NCBI RefSeq assembly: GCF_002305875.1
Contig: NZ_CP022098.1
Span: 8,308,001 to 8,372,000 of the forward strand
Direction of reading: 5' to 3'
Length of the DNA stretch: 64,000 nucleotides
Origin: Cystobacter fuscus
GTDB lineage: Bacteria; Myxococcota; Myxococcia; Myxococcales; Myxococcaceae
Part shown: piece by piece, positions 53,464-63,169 of the stretch
Position numbering within the stretch: the stretch's first letter is position 1
Layout of the letters: each line of letters starts with the position of its first letter
Made by a program: the position numbers and the translations under genes
Notes under the pieces: generated by a model
The model's input: the letters and a program-made list of their open reading frames with translations, nothing else
What the model was told of the DNA's origin: nothing
Database searches by the model: none

Positions 53464-54414
53464 ATGGCGAGCAAGGTGAGCGGCGAGGTGTGCGGCACGT
53501 GCGAGGGACGGACGTACGTCATCGAGCGTCAGGGAGACCGGGCGCATGCCCGGGTGTGCTCGTGCTCCGTGCGCTGCCCCCTGTGCGAGGGCCGGGGGTT
53601 CACGTACGAGGTGAAGGAGCAGACCTTCAGCGCCAGGGTGGGCCCCAAGCGCTACGAGGTGCTCGTGCCGTGCGTGTGCCAGCACCGCGCCAAACGCGTG
53701 GCGCTCTTCAACGAGATCGGCCTGCCGGGAGTCACCTCGCACGCGAGCTTCGAGAACTACCGCGCCGCCAACGAGGCGCAGGATCGCGCGCGCAACCTGG
53801 CGATGCACTTCTCCCACCACTTCGACAAGGCGGGGGTGAACAAGGGCTTCATGCTGAGCGGCCCGGTGGGCACCGGCAAGACGCACCTGCTGGCCGCCAC
53901 GCTCAAGCACCTGGTGCTCGAGCTGGGCCTGGCGGCGCGCTACGTGGAGATCTCCCTGCTCTACGCCACCATCCGGCGCGGCTTCCAGGAGGGCAAGAGC
54001 GGCGGGGAGATCATCGGCCCCCTGTCGGACGTGGCCGTGCTGGCCATCGACGAGATGGGCAAGGGGCGCGGCAGCCAGTTCGAGATGGAGACGCTCGATG
54101 AGCTGATCGCCCGGCGCTACAACGCGGGCCGTACCACGCTCTTCGCGACGAACTACTCGCTGGAGCCGGAGCGCCGCGCCTCGCGCTCGGCGGCGCCCAC
54201 CGGCTACCACCGCCCCGCCGAGGACGCCAAGAGCGCCCTGCGCGAGCTGGAGCTGCTGCGCGAGCGCGTGGGCGAGCGCATCTACAGCCGGTTGTGCGAG
54301 ATGTGCACCTTCGTGGAGATGCCCAAGGACACGCCCGATCGGCGCCGGCTCATCCAGGAGGCCGACATGCGCCCGGGCCCTCCCCCGACGAGCTCACGCG
54401 GCACGGGCCGTTGA
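53464..54414 (+). CDS. DnaC/IstB-type AAA+ ATPase with N-terminal zinc motifs
   Basis: The 316-residue protein (MASKVSGEVCGTCEGRTYVI) starts at ATG 53464. The N terminus carries DnaJ-like cysteine motifs (C10xxC13, C32xC34, C38xxC41EGRG, C70xC72). The AAA+ core has Walker A GPVGTGKTH (133-141), Walker B VAVLAIDEMG (190-199) and sensor I TLFATNYSLE (225-234), followed by an arginine-finger region in the C-terminal helices (VGERIYSRLCEMC). The design matches DnaC/DnaI loaders that place the replicative helicase. No transposase is adjacent, so it is not an IstB of an insertion sequence. Loading of DnaB is inferred. Confidence 0.82.
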   Translation: MASKVSGEVCGTCEGRTYVIERQGDRAHARVCSCSVRCPLCEGRGFTYEVKEQTFSARVGPKRYEVLVPCVCQHRAKRVALFNEIGLPGVTSHASFENYRAANEAQDRARNLAMHFSHHFDKAGVNKGFMLSGPVGTGKTHLLAATLKHLVLELGLAARYVEISLLYATIRRGFQEGKSGGEIIGPLSDVAVLAIDEMGKGRGSQFEMETLDELIARRYNAGRTTLFATNYSLEPERRASRSAAPTGYHRPAEDAKSALRELELLRERVGERIYSRLCEMCTFVEMPKDTPDRRRLIQEADMRPGPPPTSSRGTGR

Positions 54415-54420
54415 AACGGC

Positions 54421-54462
54421 GCGAGCCCCCGCCCCCCAGCCACGCGGGGGACGAGGGCTCGC
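54421..54462. terminator. Bidirectional terminator between convergent genes
   Basis: GCGAGCCC pairs with GGGCTCGC, and within it CCCCGC with GCGGGG. It lies 6 bases after the ATPase stop and 16 bases before the stop of the opposing gene. There is no U-tract, but the location between two convergent genes fits a shared terminator. Confidence 0.6.
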
Positions 54463-54477
54463 GGAGACCTCACGGAC

Positions 54478-57012
54478 TCACGGGGTGATGGCGCGCAGCA
54501 GCGCGTTGCCCGAATCCGCCACGTACAGCGTCCCATCCGTGCCCACGGCGAGCCCACCGGGCACCACGAAGTCCGCGTCCGCGCCCCGGCCATCCCTCGC
54601 GCCGAAGCGTCCCGAGCCCGCCAGCGTCGTCACCTCGCCCGAGGGGGAGATGCGCCGCACCCGGTAGTTGCCCGGATCGGAGAACGCCACGCCGCCGTCC
54701 GGCATCACCGCGATGCCCACGTAGGGCAGCATGCGCGCGGCCTCGCCGCTCGCGTCCGCGAAGCCGCCCGGAGGCGAGCCGGCCAGCACGCTCACCGTGC
54801 CGTTGGACAGCTTGAGCACGCGCATCATCCCCGTCTCCACCACGTACACCGTGCCGTCCGGGCCCTGCGCCACCGCCGAGGGCCGGTACATCCACAGGTT
54901 CGCCGGGAGCGTCGACACGGGGTTGCCCGGCGCGAGCAGATCGATGCGGCGGATGACGCCATTGCCCAGGTCCGCCACCAGCAGCTCCTGCGCCGGGGTG
55001 ACGAAGAGCCCCGCGGGCTGGTTGAAGCGCGCCTGCAGGGCGCTGCCGTCCATGCCGCCCGGCTGCATCTCCGCTCCGGCGAACACCGTCGTCGTGCCGT
55101 CCGGGGTGATGCGACGGATGCAGTAGTTGTCCGAGTCGGACACGTACACGTTGCCCTGCGCGTCCGCGGCGATTCCCAGCGGGCCATTGAGTCGCACATG
55201 CGAGAGCGTGGAGACGGAGCCATCCGGCGACACGCGCTTCACCTTGTTGGCCAGTGCGTCCGCCACCGCCCAGCCGCCCCCGGGCAACACCGCCACCGCC
55301 ACCGGCGCGGCCAGCAGTCCCCGGCCCGGAGGCCCATCCTGGTCTCCCCGCTTGCCGGCCAGTCCCGCCACCGTGCGCACCGTGGCGGGCGCGGGAATCC
55401 TCGGCGGGGGCAGGGGCTTGGGCGTGATGGTCACCAGGTTGTCCGGCACCTCCCGGCCCAGGCCCTTGTAGAGCACGTTGGCCACGATGCGCGCCGCGCG
55501 CGGATCTCCCGCCTCGCTGTTGCCCAGCACGTGCACGAAGTCGATGCCTCCCGCGGAGAACACCCACGACTTGCCCTTGTTGAACACCACCATCTGCCCG
55601 AAGCCGAAGGCGCCCTGCAGCGACAGCGCGGGGGACTCGGCCAGCACCGCCACGTTCCCGGGCGCCTTGCCATTCTCCACCAGCTGATCCTGCTCGTAGC
55701 CGTTGGCGCGCCAGATGATGTCGCCGTTCTTCAGCCCTGTGCCCTCCAGCGCCCAGTGGTCCGCCCGGGTGATGACCGTGGGGTGGGCGAACTGGTGCCA
55801 GCGCGCCGAGAACATCACGCCCAGCAGCTCATTCTCCGGGCGCTTCGGCGACAGGTCCCGGAACTTCCCCGTCCAATCCGGGCTCTTCACGCTCACCGTG
55901 TCGCGCTTGTCACCCTTGTAGCAGGTGACGATGCGCCGCGGCCGGCCATCCGCCGACGGCTCGAGCCGCACCTGCCAGTAGGCCTGGTTCGCCCCGAGGT
56001 TGATGAGCGAGCGGCCCTCGGCCTGCGCCTTGTCCGCCCGGTCGCGCTGCGCGCGCGTCCAGTACTCATCGTGTCCCGACATGACAAAGACCTTGGCCTG
56101 ATCGAGGATCTCCCCGCTGCGGTCCATCTCCTCGTCGGTGACGTACGCCACGTCCAGCCCCTGTGCCTCCAGCCACAGGATGAGCCCCTGATCATCATCC
56201 AGGAGGTGTCCCGAGCCCTGGCCACGGTAGTAGGGCCGATCGAACGAGACCTTGAAGGCACGCCCCACCCCCGTGATGCTGTACTTGTCGTCGTAGAGGC
56301 TGGTGCCACCCCAGGCGTTGTACGCCTGCCAGTTCTGGGTGGGGATGATCACCATCACCTCGGCGCCCGGCTGCGAATTCCGCACGAAGAACGGCACGTA
56401 GCGCTGGAAGTTGTCCTCGCGCACCAGCTTCACCAGGTACACGCCCGGCACCCACTTCGCGTCCGTCTGGATCTCCAGCGTGGGCTTCCAGGTGCAGCTC
56501 ACCAGCCCCGTGGGCCGCTGCGGCGGACACTCCCCCTGGGGCACCGCCTGCAGCGGACCTCCGCGCGCCACCTCCCGGCCTCCCAGCCCGCCGTAGTAGC
56601 CCAACCGGTACACCTCCCAGGAGAACTTGCGCGGCCCGTCCTTCACCGACACCGCGATGGACACCCGCTGCCCCGGCGACACCGTGGACTCGAGCGCGTA
56701 GCCCTCGATCTCGTTCTGGTTGGCGCCCTTGGTGATGCGCCAGGCACTCGTCCCCGGACGCGCGTTCTCCTTGCGAATGAGCTGGGCGTCATGGGGCTCG
56801 AGGGGCGTGCCCGCGTCTCCCGGGTCGGTAGGGGACGGCCTCACCCCTCCGTCGACCAGGATGGGCGTGCCCGCGTCCGGATCCTGAATGGGCTTCTGCT
56901 CCCCCTCCCGAATGGGTGGAGGGATAGAATTCTGCGTACATCCCATGAGGAGTCCCAGCAGACACCCCATGACGAACAACGACTGCCGGCTGACGTTTCG
57001 ACCCAGTCCCAT
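54478..57012 (-). CDS. Lipoprotein with dimethylformamidase-like domain and NHL beta-propeller
   Basis: The start at 57012 (MGLGRNVSRQSLFVMGCLLGLLMGC) gives a lipoprotein signal with Cys25; the 36 codons upstream are unlikely. Of the 844 residues, about 95-500 resemble the large-subunit domain of N,N-dimethylformamidase. They begin with SWEVYRLGYYGGLGGREVA and contain VMVIIPTQNWQAYNAWGG, DYVTDEE-type and VFVMSGHDEYWT segments, with a likely Asp/His/Glu metal site. From about 540 to the end five or six NHL repeats form a propeller (GLLAAPVAVAVLPGGGWAVAD, NGPLGIAADAQGNVYVSDSDNYCIRRI). It is anchored at the cell envelope. The substrate is unknown. Confidence 0.78.
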   Translation of the reverse strand: MGLGRNVSRQSLFVMGCLLGLLMGCTQNSIPPPIREGEQKPIQDPDAGTPILVDGGVRPSPTDPGDAGTPLEPHDAQLIRKENARPGTSAWRITKGANQNEIEGYALESTVSPGQRVSIAVSVKDGPRKFSWEVYRLGYYGGLGGREVARGGPLQAVPQGECPPQRPTGLVSCTWKPTLEIQTDAKWVPGVYLVKLVREDNFQRYVPFFVRNSQPGAEVMVIIPTQNWQAYNAWGGTSLYDDKYSITGVGRAFKVSFDRPYYRGQGSGHLLDDDQGLILWLEAQGLDVAYVTDEEMDRSGEILDQAKVFVMSGHDEYWTRAQRDRADKAQAEGRSLINLGANQAYWQVRLEPSADGRPRRIVTCYKGDKRDTVSVKSPDWTGKFRDLSPKRPENELLGVMFSARWHQFAHPTVITRADHWALEGTGLKNGDIIWRANGYEQDQLVENGKAPGNVAVLAESPALSLQGAFGFGQMVVFNKGKSWVFSAGGIDFVHVLGNSEAGDPRAARIVANVLYKGLGREVPDNLVTITPKPLPPPRIPAPATVRTVAGLAGKRGDQDGPPGRGLLAAPVAVAVLPGGGWAVADALANKVKRVSPDGSVSTLSHVRLNGPLGIAADAQGNVYVSDSDNYCIRRITPDGTTTVFAGAEMQPGGMDGSALQARFNQPAGLFVTPAQELLVADLGNGVIRRIDLLAPGNPVSTLPANLWMYRPSAVAQGPDGTVYVVETGMMRVLKLSNGTVSVLAGSPPGGFADASGEAARMLPYVGIAVMPDGGVAFSDPGNYRVRRISPSGEVTTLAGSGRFGARDGRGADADFVVPGGLAVGTDGTLYVADSGNALLRAITP

Positions 57013-57116
57013 GCCTGTCTCCCGTACCCCTCGCGGGTTCGAGGGTAAGCACCCAGACTGGATGGGGAAGTGCCAGCACCCGGTGTGAGTAGCTCCTTGG
57101 ACACAGTAGGGAGCAC

Positions 57117-58310
57117 TCACGCTCCGAGGAACTCTCGGTGCAACCGGGATGTCAGGCCCTTCAAGTGTTGCTTATCCACCAGCAGCGTGAGCTGGAGCGG
57201 CGAGGTGTGCACCGCATGCACCCGGGCGCCCAGCTCCTCGGCCACCCCCAGCGCGCGCCGCAAGAGGCTCCAGTCGGCGTTGATGCCCGCCCCCACCGCC
57301 GTCACCGCGCCCACCTCCTCGCGCAGGGCCACCGACTCGCCGAAGCGCTCGCCCAGCTCGCGCTGGAGCGCCTGCAACCCGTGCACGTCCTGCAGGGGCA
57401 CCGCGATGAACGCCCGGCCCTCGCGCCCCAACAGGCCATCGAAGGCCAGCGCCCTTCCCCGCACGGCCCGCGCATCCAGGAACTCCAGCACCCGCGCCAC
57501 CTGGGCGGGCCCGCCCACCGCCGCGAGCACCGCCATCTCCCCCTCGGCCGTCACCCCCTTGACCCCGGTGTCCTCGGGCGAGCCCTGCTCCACCCGGGTG
57601 CCCGTGCCCTGCCCGTGCGCCGTGCGCGCCTGGATGACGATGCCCCGCGCCTTGGCGAACTCCACCGCCTGGGCGTTGAGCACCTTGGCCCCCGCGCTCG
57701 CCAGCTCCTGCATCTCGTCGTACGAGAGCGACTCGAGCTTGCGCGCGTCGGGCACCACCCGCGGGTCCGCGCTGAAGATGCCGTCCACGTCCGAGTAGAT
57801 TTCACACGACTCGGCTCCCAGCGCCGCCGCGAGCGCCACCGCCGTGGTGTCCGAGCCTCCCCGCCCCAGCGTCGTCACCTCGCGCTTGGAGGACACGCCC
57901 TGGTAGCCCGCGACGATCACCACCTGGCCCCGCGCGAGCTCCTCTTCTATCCGGTAGGGCCGCACCTCCACGATGCGCGCCTGCGAGTGCACGTCGTTGG
58001 TGATGATGCCACTCTGGCTGCCCGTGAAGCTGATGGCCGGCACGCCCATCTCCTGCAGGGCCATGGACAGGAGCGCCATGGAGATGCGCTCGCCGCACGT
58101 GAGCAGCATGTCCAGCTCGCGCCGCGGGGGATCCGCCGACACCTGCTTGGCCAGGGCCAGCAGCTCGTCCGTGGTGTCCCCCCGGGCGGAGACGACGACC
58201 ACCACCTGATAGCCCCGCTCGCGCGTCTGCTGGACCCGGAGGGCCACCCGGCGGAGCTTCTCCACGTCGGCGACCGACGAGCCACCGTACTTCTGCACCA
58301 CGATTGGCAT
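57117..58310 (-). CDS. lysC: Aspartate kinase
   Basis: The 397-residue enzyme phosphorylates L-aspartate, the first step to lysine, threonine, methionine and diaminopimelate. Motifs are KYGGSSV (7-13), [13 protein letters not shown] (39-51), [13 protein letters not shown] (73-85), [18 protein letters not shown] (146-163) and the C-terminal pair of ACT domains (about 262-397, with [16 protein letters not shown]). This is the monofunctional, ~400-residue type found outside enterics. It is divergently transcribed from the ABC transporter genes. Feedback control through the ACT domains is expected from the family. Confidence 0.96.
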   Translation of the reverse strand: MPIVVQKYGGSSVADVEKLRRVALRVQQTRERGYQVVVVVSARGDTTDELLALAKQVSADPPRRELDMLLTCGERISMALLSMALQEMGVPAISFTGSQSGIITNDVHSQARIVEVRPYRIEEELARGQVVIVAGYQGVSSKREVTTLGRGGSDTTAVALAAALGAESCEIYSDVDGIFSADPRVVPDARKLESLSYDEMQELASAGAKVLNAQAVEFAKARGIVIQARTAHGQGTGTRVEQGSPEDTGVKGVTAEGEMAVLAAVGGPAQVARVLEFLDARAVRGRALAFDGLLGREGRAFIAVPLQDVHGLQALQRELGERFGESVALREEVGAVTAVGAGINADWSLLRRALGVAEELGARVHAVHTSPLQLTLLVDKQHLKGLTSRLHREFLGA

Positions 58311-58461
58311 AAGGAATCCGATGCTTTGTTCCTAGAGACCCGAAAAGGTCACAGGTAACCTGACCCGGCGCGTCCGCCAAGACACTCTGGAAGCACCCCA
58401 TGCACAAGGCCCGCCCCCGCTCGCCCCTCCCCGCCCCCGTCCCGCCCGCAGGAGCCCCCAC

Positions 58462-59193
58462 ATGGCCATGATCGAGGTGCGCCAGCTCACCAAGCGCTAC
58501 CGGGACCGCGTCGCGGTGGACCACCTGGACTTCTCCCTCGCCGAGGGTGAAATCCTCGGGTTCCTGGGCCCCAACGGCGCGGGCAAGTCCACCACCATGA
58601 AGCTGCTCACCGGCTTCCTGCCCCCCTCCGAGGGCACCGCCCGGGTGGCCGGCTTCGACGTGTTCGAGCACCCGCTGGAGGTCAAACGACGCATCGGCTA
58701 CCTGCCGGAGACGCCGCCGCTCTACCCGGAGATGACGGTGGTGGGCTACCTGCGCTTCGTGGCGCGGCTCAAGCAGGTGCCCGGCCGGGGGCTCGCCGCG
58801 GAGGTGGAGCGGGTGGCCGGGCTCACCGGGCTGTCGGACGTGATGGGCCGGCTCATCCAGAACCTCTCCAAGGGCTACCAGCAGCGCGTGGGCATCGCCC
58901 AGGCCCTGCTCGGCTCCCCGCCCGTGCTCATCCTCGACGAGCCCACCGAGGGCCTGGATCCCTCCCAGCGCGCCGAGGTGCGCGCCCTCATCAAGGGGCT
59001 CGCGGGCAAGCACACCGTGCTGCTCTCCACGCACATCCTCCCCGAGGTGACGATGACGTGCGAGAAGGTGCTCATCCTCCACCAGGGCCGCGTCGTGGCG
59101 TACGACACCCTGCGCAAGCTGGAGCGCAAGCACGCGGGCGCGGACGGCAAGGCGTCCCTGGAGGAGATCTTCATCAGGTTGACCGCGGCCTGA
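58462..59193 (+). CDS. ABC transporter ATP-binding protein (GldA-like)
   Basis: The 243-residue ATPase has Walker A GPNGAGKST (36-44), the signature LSKGYQQR (135-142), Walker B VLILDEPTEGLDP (155-167) and a switch His in STHILPE. It resembles the ATP-binding partners of ABC-2 type exporters (GldA/NosF-like). It is the first gene of a four-gene + strand operon followed by a permease and two accessory membrane proteins, so it powers that exporter. The upstream MAM start gives the usual length. Confidence 0.92.
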   Translation: MAMIEVRQLTKRYRDRVAVDHLDFSLAEGEILGFLGPNGAGKSTTMKLLTGFLPPSEGTARVAGFDVFEHPLEVKRRIGYLPETPPLYPEMTVVGYLRFVARLKQVPGRGLAAEVERVAGLTGLSDVMGRLIQNLSKGYQQRVGIAQALLGSPPVLILDEPTEGLDPSQRAEVRALIKGLAGKHTVLLSTHILPEVTMTCEKVLILHQGRVVAYDTLRKLERKHAGADGKASLEEIFIRLTAA

Positions 59194-59248
59194 AGCACCG
59201 CGCGTTTCCCACCCTTCCCCGCTTGGGGTTTCCCCTGGAGGTTCCCGG

Positions 59249-60043
59249 ATGCTCACCGCGCTGGCGATCGCCCGCAAGGAGCTGTCCCTGTATTTCACCA
59301 CCCCGTGGGCCTACGCGGTCCTCACGGCGATGCAGACCGTGGCGTCGTTCTTCTTCATCAACTCCCTCTCCGAGTTCCAACGCGCCCAGGAGATGGCGCG
59401 CCAGTTCGGCTGGGAGAGCGTGCCCCCACAGTTCCGCAACCTCACCGACGGGGTGATGGTGCCCTTCTGGCACACGGTGATGACGCTCACGCTCTTCGTG
59501 GTGCCCTTCCTGTCCATGCGGCTGTTCGCCGAGGAGAAGCGCAACAAGACGTTCGAGCTGCTGATGACGGCGCCCATCCGGCCGGTGGAGATCGTCCTGG
59601 GCAAGTACCTCGGGGGACTGGGCATCGTCACGGCGACGCTCGGGCTCACGCTGCTCTACCCCGTGCTGCTCGCGTGGCTCGGCCAGGGCGAGTCCGGCCC
59701 CGCGCTGGAATGGGGCACGGTGCTGCTGGGCTACGGCGGGCTGCTGCTGTGGGGTGCCACCTGCATGGCCATCGGCCTGTTCATCTCCGCGCTCACCCAG
59801 AGCCAGATGGTGGCCGCGCTGGTGACCTTCTCCGTGCTGCTGCCGTGGCTGCTGCTCGGCAACCTCGCCCAGAGCGCCGACGAGCCCATGCGCTCCCTCA
59901 TCGCCTATGTGTCCTTCTCCTCGCAGCTGTCGGGGCTGCTCGGCGGCGTGTTGGATCTCCAGACCCCCGTCTTCTTCGTGTCCGTCATCCTGCTCGCGCT
60001 GCTGCTCTGCCACCGCACGGTGGAAGCCCAGCGGTGGGCATGA
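59249..60043 (+). CDS. ABC-2 type permease (GldF-like)
   Basis: The 264-residue membrane protein has six hydrophobic segments (about 19-38, 69-93, 117-144, 157-180, 186-208, 231-252) and the conserved cytoplasmic loop FAEEKRNKTFELLMTAPI typical of ABC-2 permeases of the GldF/NosY type. GGAGG precedes the ATG. It is co-transcribed with the ATPase upstream and the GldG-like gene 24 bases downstream. Confidence 0.9.
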   Translation: MLTALAIARKELSLYFTTPWAYAVLTAMQTVASFFFINSLSEFQRAQEMARQFGWESVPPQFRNLTDGVMVPFWHTVMTLTLFVVPFLSMRLFAEEKRNKTFELLMTAPIRPVEIVLGKYLGGLGIVTATLGLTLLYPVLLAWLGQGESGPALEWGTVLLGYGGLLLWGATCMAIGLFISALTQSQMVAALVTFSVLLPWLLLGNLAQSADEPMRSLIAYVSFSSQLSGLLGGVLDLQTPVFFVSVILLALLLCHRTVEAQRWA

Positions 60044-60067
60044 GCGGACAGGACTCCGGTACCCACC

Positions 60068-61651
60068 ATGAAAGCGGCCAACCTCGGTAGGATCCTGGGT
60101 GGACTCGGGCTCTTGCTGCTGCTGTCCAGCCCCTTCACCCTCTTCGTCACCTCGGGCTCGACCTCCCTCTTCGTCATCAAGGCGGTGCTGGGGCTCGGGC
60201 TCGTGGCGGTGTACTTCGCCACGAACTTCAAGCGGCTCGGCCAGTTCGCCTCGCGCCGCTCCAGCTTCTTCTTCGGCAGTAGCGCGCTGCTGGTGCTGCT
60301 GACGCTGCTCGGGCTCGGGGCGGTCAACTACATCGCCCACGCGCGCAACCAGCGCTGGGATCTGACGGAGCGCAAGGTCTTCACGCTGTCGCCCCAGACG
60401 GTGAGCGCGCTGCGGTCCCTGCGCGAGCCCGTGCGCGTCATCGCCTTCCTCTCCCCGGAGCACCCCGCGCGCGAGGGCCTGCGCGCCACCTTCGAGCGCT
60501 ACCGCATCGAGGCCCCCGAGCGCTTCTCCTACTCCTTCGAGGATCCGCGGCGCCGTCCGGATCTCACCCAGAAGTACTCGCTGCGCGGTGGCCAGACGAC
60601 GGTGGTGCTCGTGCGCGGCGAGGGCACCAACGAGACCCACACCTCGCTCAACGTCATCAGCGAGCAGGATCTCACCAACGCCCTGCTCCAGCTCACCCGC
60701 GCGAGCAACCAGCGGGTGTACTTCGTCATCGGCCATGGCGAGTGGCCCCTGGAGCGGGACATCCCCCGCCCGGGTCAGCAGGGCCGCACGACGAGCCTGT
60801 CGGAGCTGCGGCGGCAGCTCACCCAGGAAGGCTATGCCCCGCGGGAGATCAACCTCGGGGGAGGCCTGCCGGTGCCCCGGGACGCCTCGCTGCTCGTCGT
60901 CGCGGGAGCCAAGGCGCCCTTCAACCCGCCCGAGGTGGAGTCGCTGCGCGAGTACCTCTCCGCCGGCGGGAGGATGATCTACTTCGCCGAGGTCTATGGA
61001 GAACCGGGGCCCGAGCTGAGGAAGCTGTTCGCGGAGTATGGCGTGGGGTTCGACCCGGGCGTGGTCGCCGACGCGCAGTTCAACGGGGGCAGCCCCTACC
61101 TCATCGTGTCGCTCTTCTTCGGCGAGCATGAGATCTCCCGGCTGCTGCGCCAGCGGCAACTCAACATCGAGCTGCCCACCGCCCGGGGCCTCACGGTGCT
61201 CGGCGAGGGGCTCGCGCCGGGCGTGAAGGTGGAGAGCGTGCTGCGCACCTCGCCCTATGGCTGGGAGGAGTCGGCGCCCGACGAGAATCCAGCCCCCGGC
61301 GAGGGCGAGCGCACGGGGCAGATTCCCCTCGTCACCGCCAGCACGCGCGAGACGGCGGACGCGGCGAACAAGCGCTTCGATGAGTCGCGGCTCGTGGTGG
61401 TGGGCGACTCGGAGCTGCTCTTCGACTCCAACTGGGGCCACGAGGGCAACCGCAACCTGGTGATGAACGCCTTCGGCTGGGCCACCCATCAATCCGACAA
61501 GGTCACCATCCGCCCGCCCGACCGGGCGACCTCCTCCCTCCCCCTGGACGCGGCCATGCTCGGCCGCATCCGTTTCCTCGCCACCGATGCGCTGCCCCTG
61601 TCGCTGCTCGGCGTGGGGCTGGCCATCTGGCTCTCGAGGCGCAACAAGTGA
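60068..61651 (+). CDS. GldG-like ABC-transporter accessory protein
   Basis: The 527-residue protein has three N-terminal hydrophobic segments (about 8-29, 33-52, 69-88). A large periplasmic part follows, with the family's conserved start 'RWDLTERKVFTLSPQTVSAL' (about 98-117) and ERYRIEAPERFSYSFEDP, and one C-terminal membrane helix (LPLSLLGVGLAIWLSRR). This is the 'Gldg family' (ABC-type uncharacterised transport system) layout. Its stop overlaps the next GTG start (GTGA), so the two are translationally coupled. Confidence 0.88.
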   Translation: MKAANLGRILGGLGLLLLLSSPFTLFVTSGSTSLFVIKAVLGLGLVAVYFATNFKRLGQFASRRSSFFFGSSALLVLLTLLGLGAVNYIAHARNQRWDLTERKVFTLSPQTVSALRSLREPVRVIAFLSPEHPAREGLRATFERYRIEAPERFSYSFEDPRRRPDLTQKYSLRGGQTTVVLVRGEGTNETHTSLNVISEQDLTNALLQLTRASNQRVYFVIGHGEWPLERDIPRPGQQGRTTSLSELRRQLTQEGYAPREINLGGGLPVPRDASLLVVAGAKAPFNPPEVESLREYLSAGGRMIYFAEVYGEPGPELRKLFAEYGVGFDPGVVADAQFNGGSPYLIVSLFFGEHEISRLLRQRQLNIELPTARGLTVLGEGLAPGVKVESVLRTSPYGWEESAPDENPAPGEGERTGQIPLVTASTRETADAANKRFDESRLVVVGDSELLFDSNWGHEGNRNLVMNAFGWATHQSDKVTIRPPDRATSSLPLDAAMLGRIRFLATDALPLSLLGVGLAIWLSRRNK

Positions 61652-63153
61652 ACACCCGGCAGAAGAACCTCGTCACCTTGCTGGCCACCGCGGTGGTGGT
61701 CGGAGGGCTCGGCCTCTACGCGTACCTCGGGGTGATGAAGCCCCAGGCCGAGCAGCCCGCGGCTCCGGAGACGCCCGGCGCGCTCTTCCCCACCACCTCG
61801 CCCGAGACGCCCGGCTCGGAGGGAGACACCCCGGCCGCGCCCGTCTTCACCTGGATCTCCATCGAGCGCTCCCAGGGCGAGCACGCCCAGAGCAAGACGG
61901 TGCTGGAGCTGCGCGACGGCACCTGGCGCATCACCTCGCCCGTGTCCGCGCTGGCCGAGCGCAAGCAGGTGCTCGCGCTGGTCGATGAACTCTCGGACGC
62001 GAGGTTCACCGGGACGGTCACCGACAAGCCCACCGACGAGGAACTGGAGCGCTTCGGGTTGAAGCCGCCTCAAGCCACCGTGTCCGCCCGGGCCTATGTG
62101 CCGGATGCCCAGGGTGGTGGCGAGCAGGACGCCTCGCGCCAGCACTCGGTGACGTTCCACCTGGGGATCGAGAACGTCTTCGACGGCTCGATATACGTGC
62201 GCCGGGAGGGAGACCCCCACGTGTACCTCGCCAACGGAGCGCTGCGCGTCATCCTCCTCAATGAAACCTCCGGGTGGAGGAGCCGTGACGTGTTCACCGT
62301 GGAGGAGTCCTCGCTGCTGCGTATCGAGTTGAAGGGACGCAAGGACACCGTGGTGCTGGAGCGGGCCACCACCGCCAAGCCCTGGCAGATGACCCGACCG
62401 ATGGTGATGCGCGCGGACCCCAAGCGCGTGGAGCGCATCTTCTCCGACTTGAAGCTCTACAAGGCCCTCGGCTTCCCGGAACCGGAATGGATGCCCCAGG
62501 TGACGCGAGCGTTGGAGAAGCCCGCGGTGGTGGCCACCCTGGTGCCCAAGATCGGCGAGCCCATTCGCTTCCAGCTCGTGACGCTGAATGTGGGCGGCTT
62601 CGAGCGGGCCTTCGTGCGGACCGAGGGCATGGCGGAGCCCATGCTGGCCCAGGTGGACGCCAATACCCTCAGGGTCCTGGATCCACCGCCCCTGGACTTC
62701 AAGAGCAAGAAGGTGCTCGAGATGCAGGCCGGCGCGGTGGAGAAGCTCGTCATCCACCCGGGCGGACGCGGAGATCCCATCACCCTGGAGCGGACCCAGG
62801 AGGATGGCCGTTGGGAGGTGCGCACTCCGGTCGTCGGCCGGGCCCGGCAATTCAAGATGGCCTCCCTGCTGAACTCCCTGGAGAAGCTCGAGGCGGAAGC
62901 CGTGGTCGCCACCGGCGCGAAGCTCGCGGCGCGCCATGGCATCACCGACAGCTCCCGAGGAGTCACGCTGATGGATGGCACGGGCCAGGTGATCGCGCGG
63001 CTGCAAATTGGAAACCCCGTACCGGACAACGACCGCCGCACCTACGGGCGGGGCTCGTCCGAGGACATCTACGAGCTGAGCACCGCCGCGCTCGAGGCCC
63101 TGCCCCTGTCGCTGGAGGAGTTGCTGGATCGGGGACAGGGCAACGCGCCCTGA
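61648..63153 (+). CDS. DUF4340 domain protein
   Basis: The GTG start at 61648 overlaps the GldG-like stop. The 501-residue product has one N-terminal membrane helix (NLVTLLATAVVVGGLGLYAYLGV) and a large periplasmic part with repeated beta-alpha units: WRITSPVSALAERKQVLALVDELSDARF, then FHLGIENVFDGSIYVRR, and PWQMTRPMVMRADPKRVERIF. That is the DUF4340 pattern, which regularly follows GldG-like genes. It is presumably the periplasmic partner of the exporter. The transported substrate is unknown. Confidence 0.88.
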   Translation: MNTRQKNLVTLLATAVVVGGLGLYAYLGVMKPQAEQPAAPETPGALFPTTSPETPGSEGDTPAAPVFTWISIERSQGEHAQSKTVLELRDGTWRITSPVSALAERKQVLALVDELSDARFTGTVTDKPTDEELERFGLKPPQATVSARAYVPDAQGGGEQDASRQHSVTFHLGIENVFDGSIYVRREGDPHVYLANGALRVILLNETSGWRSRDVFTVEESSLLRIELKGRKDTVVLERATTAKPWQMTRPMVMRADPKRVERIFSDLKLYKALGFPEPEWMPQVTRALEKPAVVATLVPKIGEPIRFQLVTLNVGGFERAFVRTEGMAEPMLAQVDANTLRVLDPPPLDFKSKKVLEMQAGAVEKLVIHPGGRGDPITLERTQEDGRWEVRTPVVGRARQFKMASLLNSLEKLEAEAVVATGAKLAARHGITDSSRGVTLMDGTGQVIARLQIGNPVPDNDRRTYGRGSSEDIYELSTAALEALPLSLEELLDRGQGNAP

Positions 63154-63169
63154 GCAGGCGCGTGGGGCC

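Noticed and set aside
53464-54414. IstB transposition helper of an insertion sequence
   Set aside because: There is no IstA-type transposase or terminal repeat nearby, and the N-terminal zinc motifs differ from IstB.
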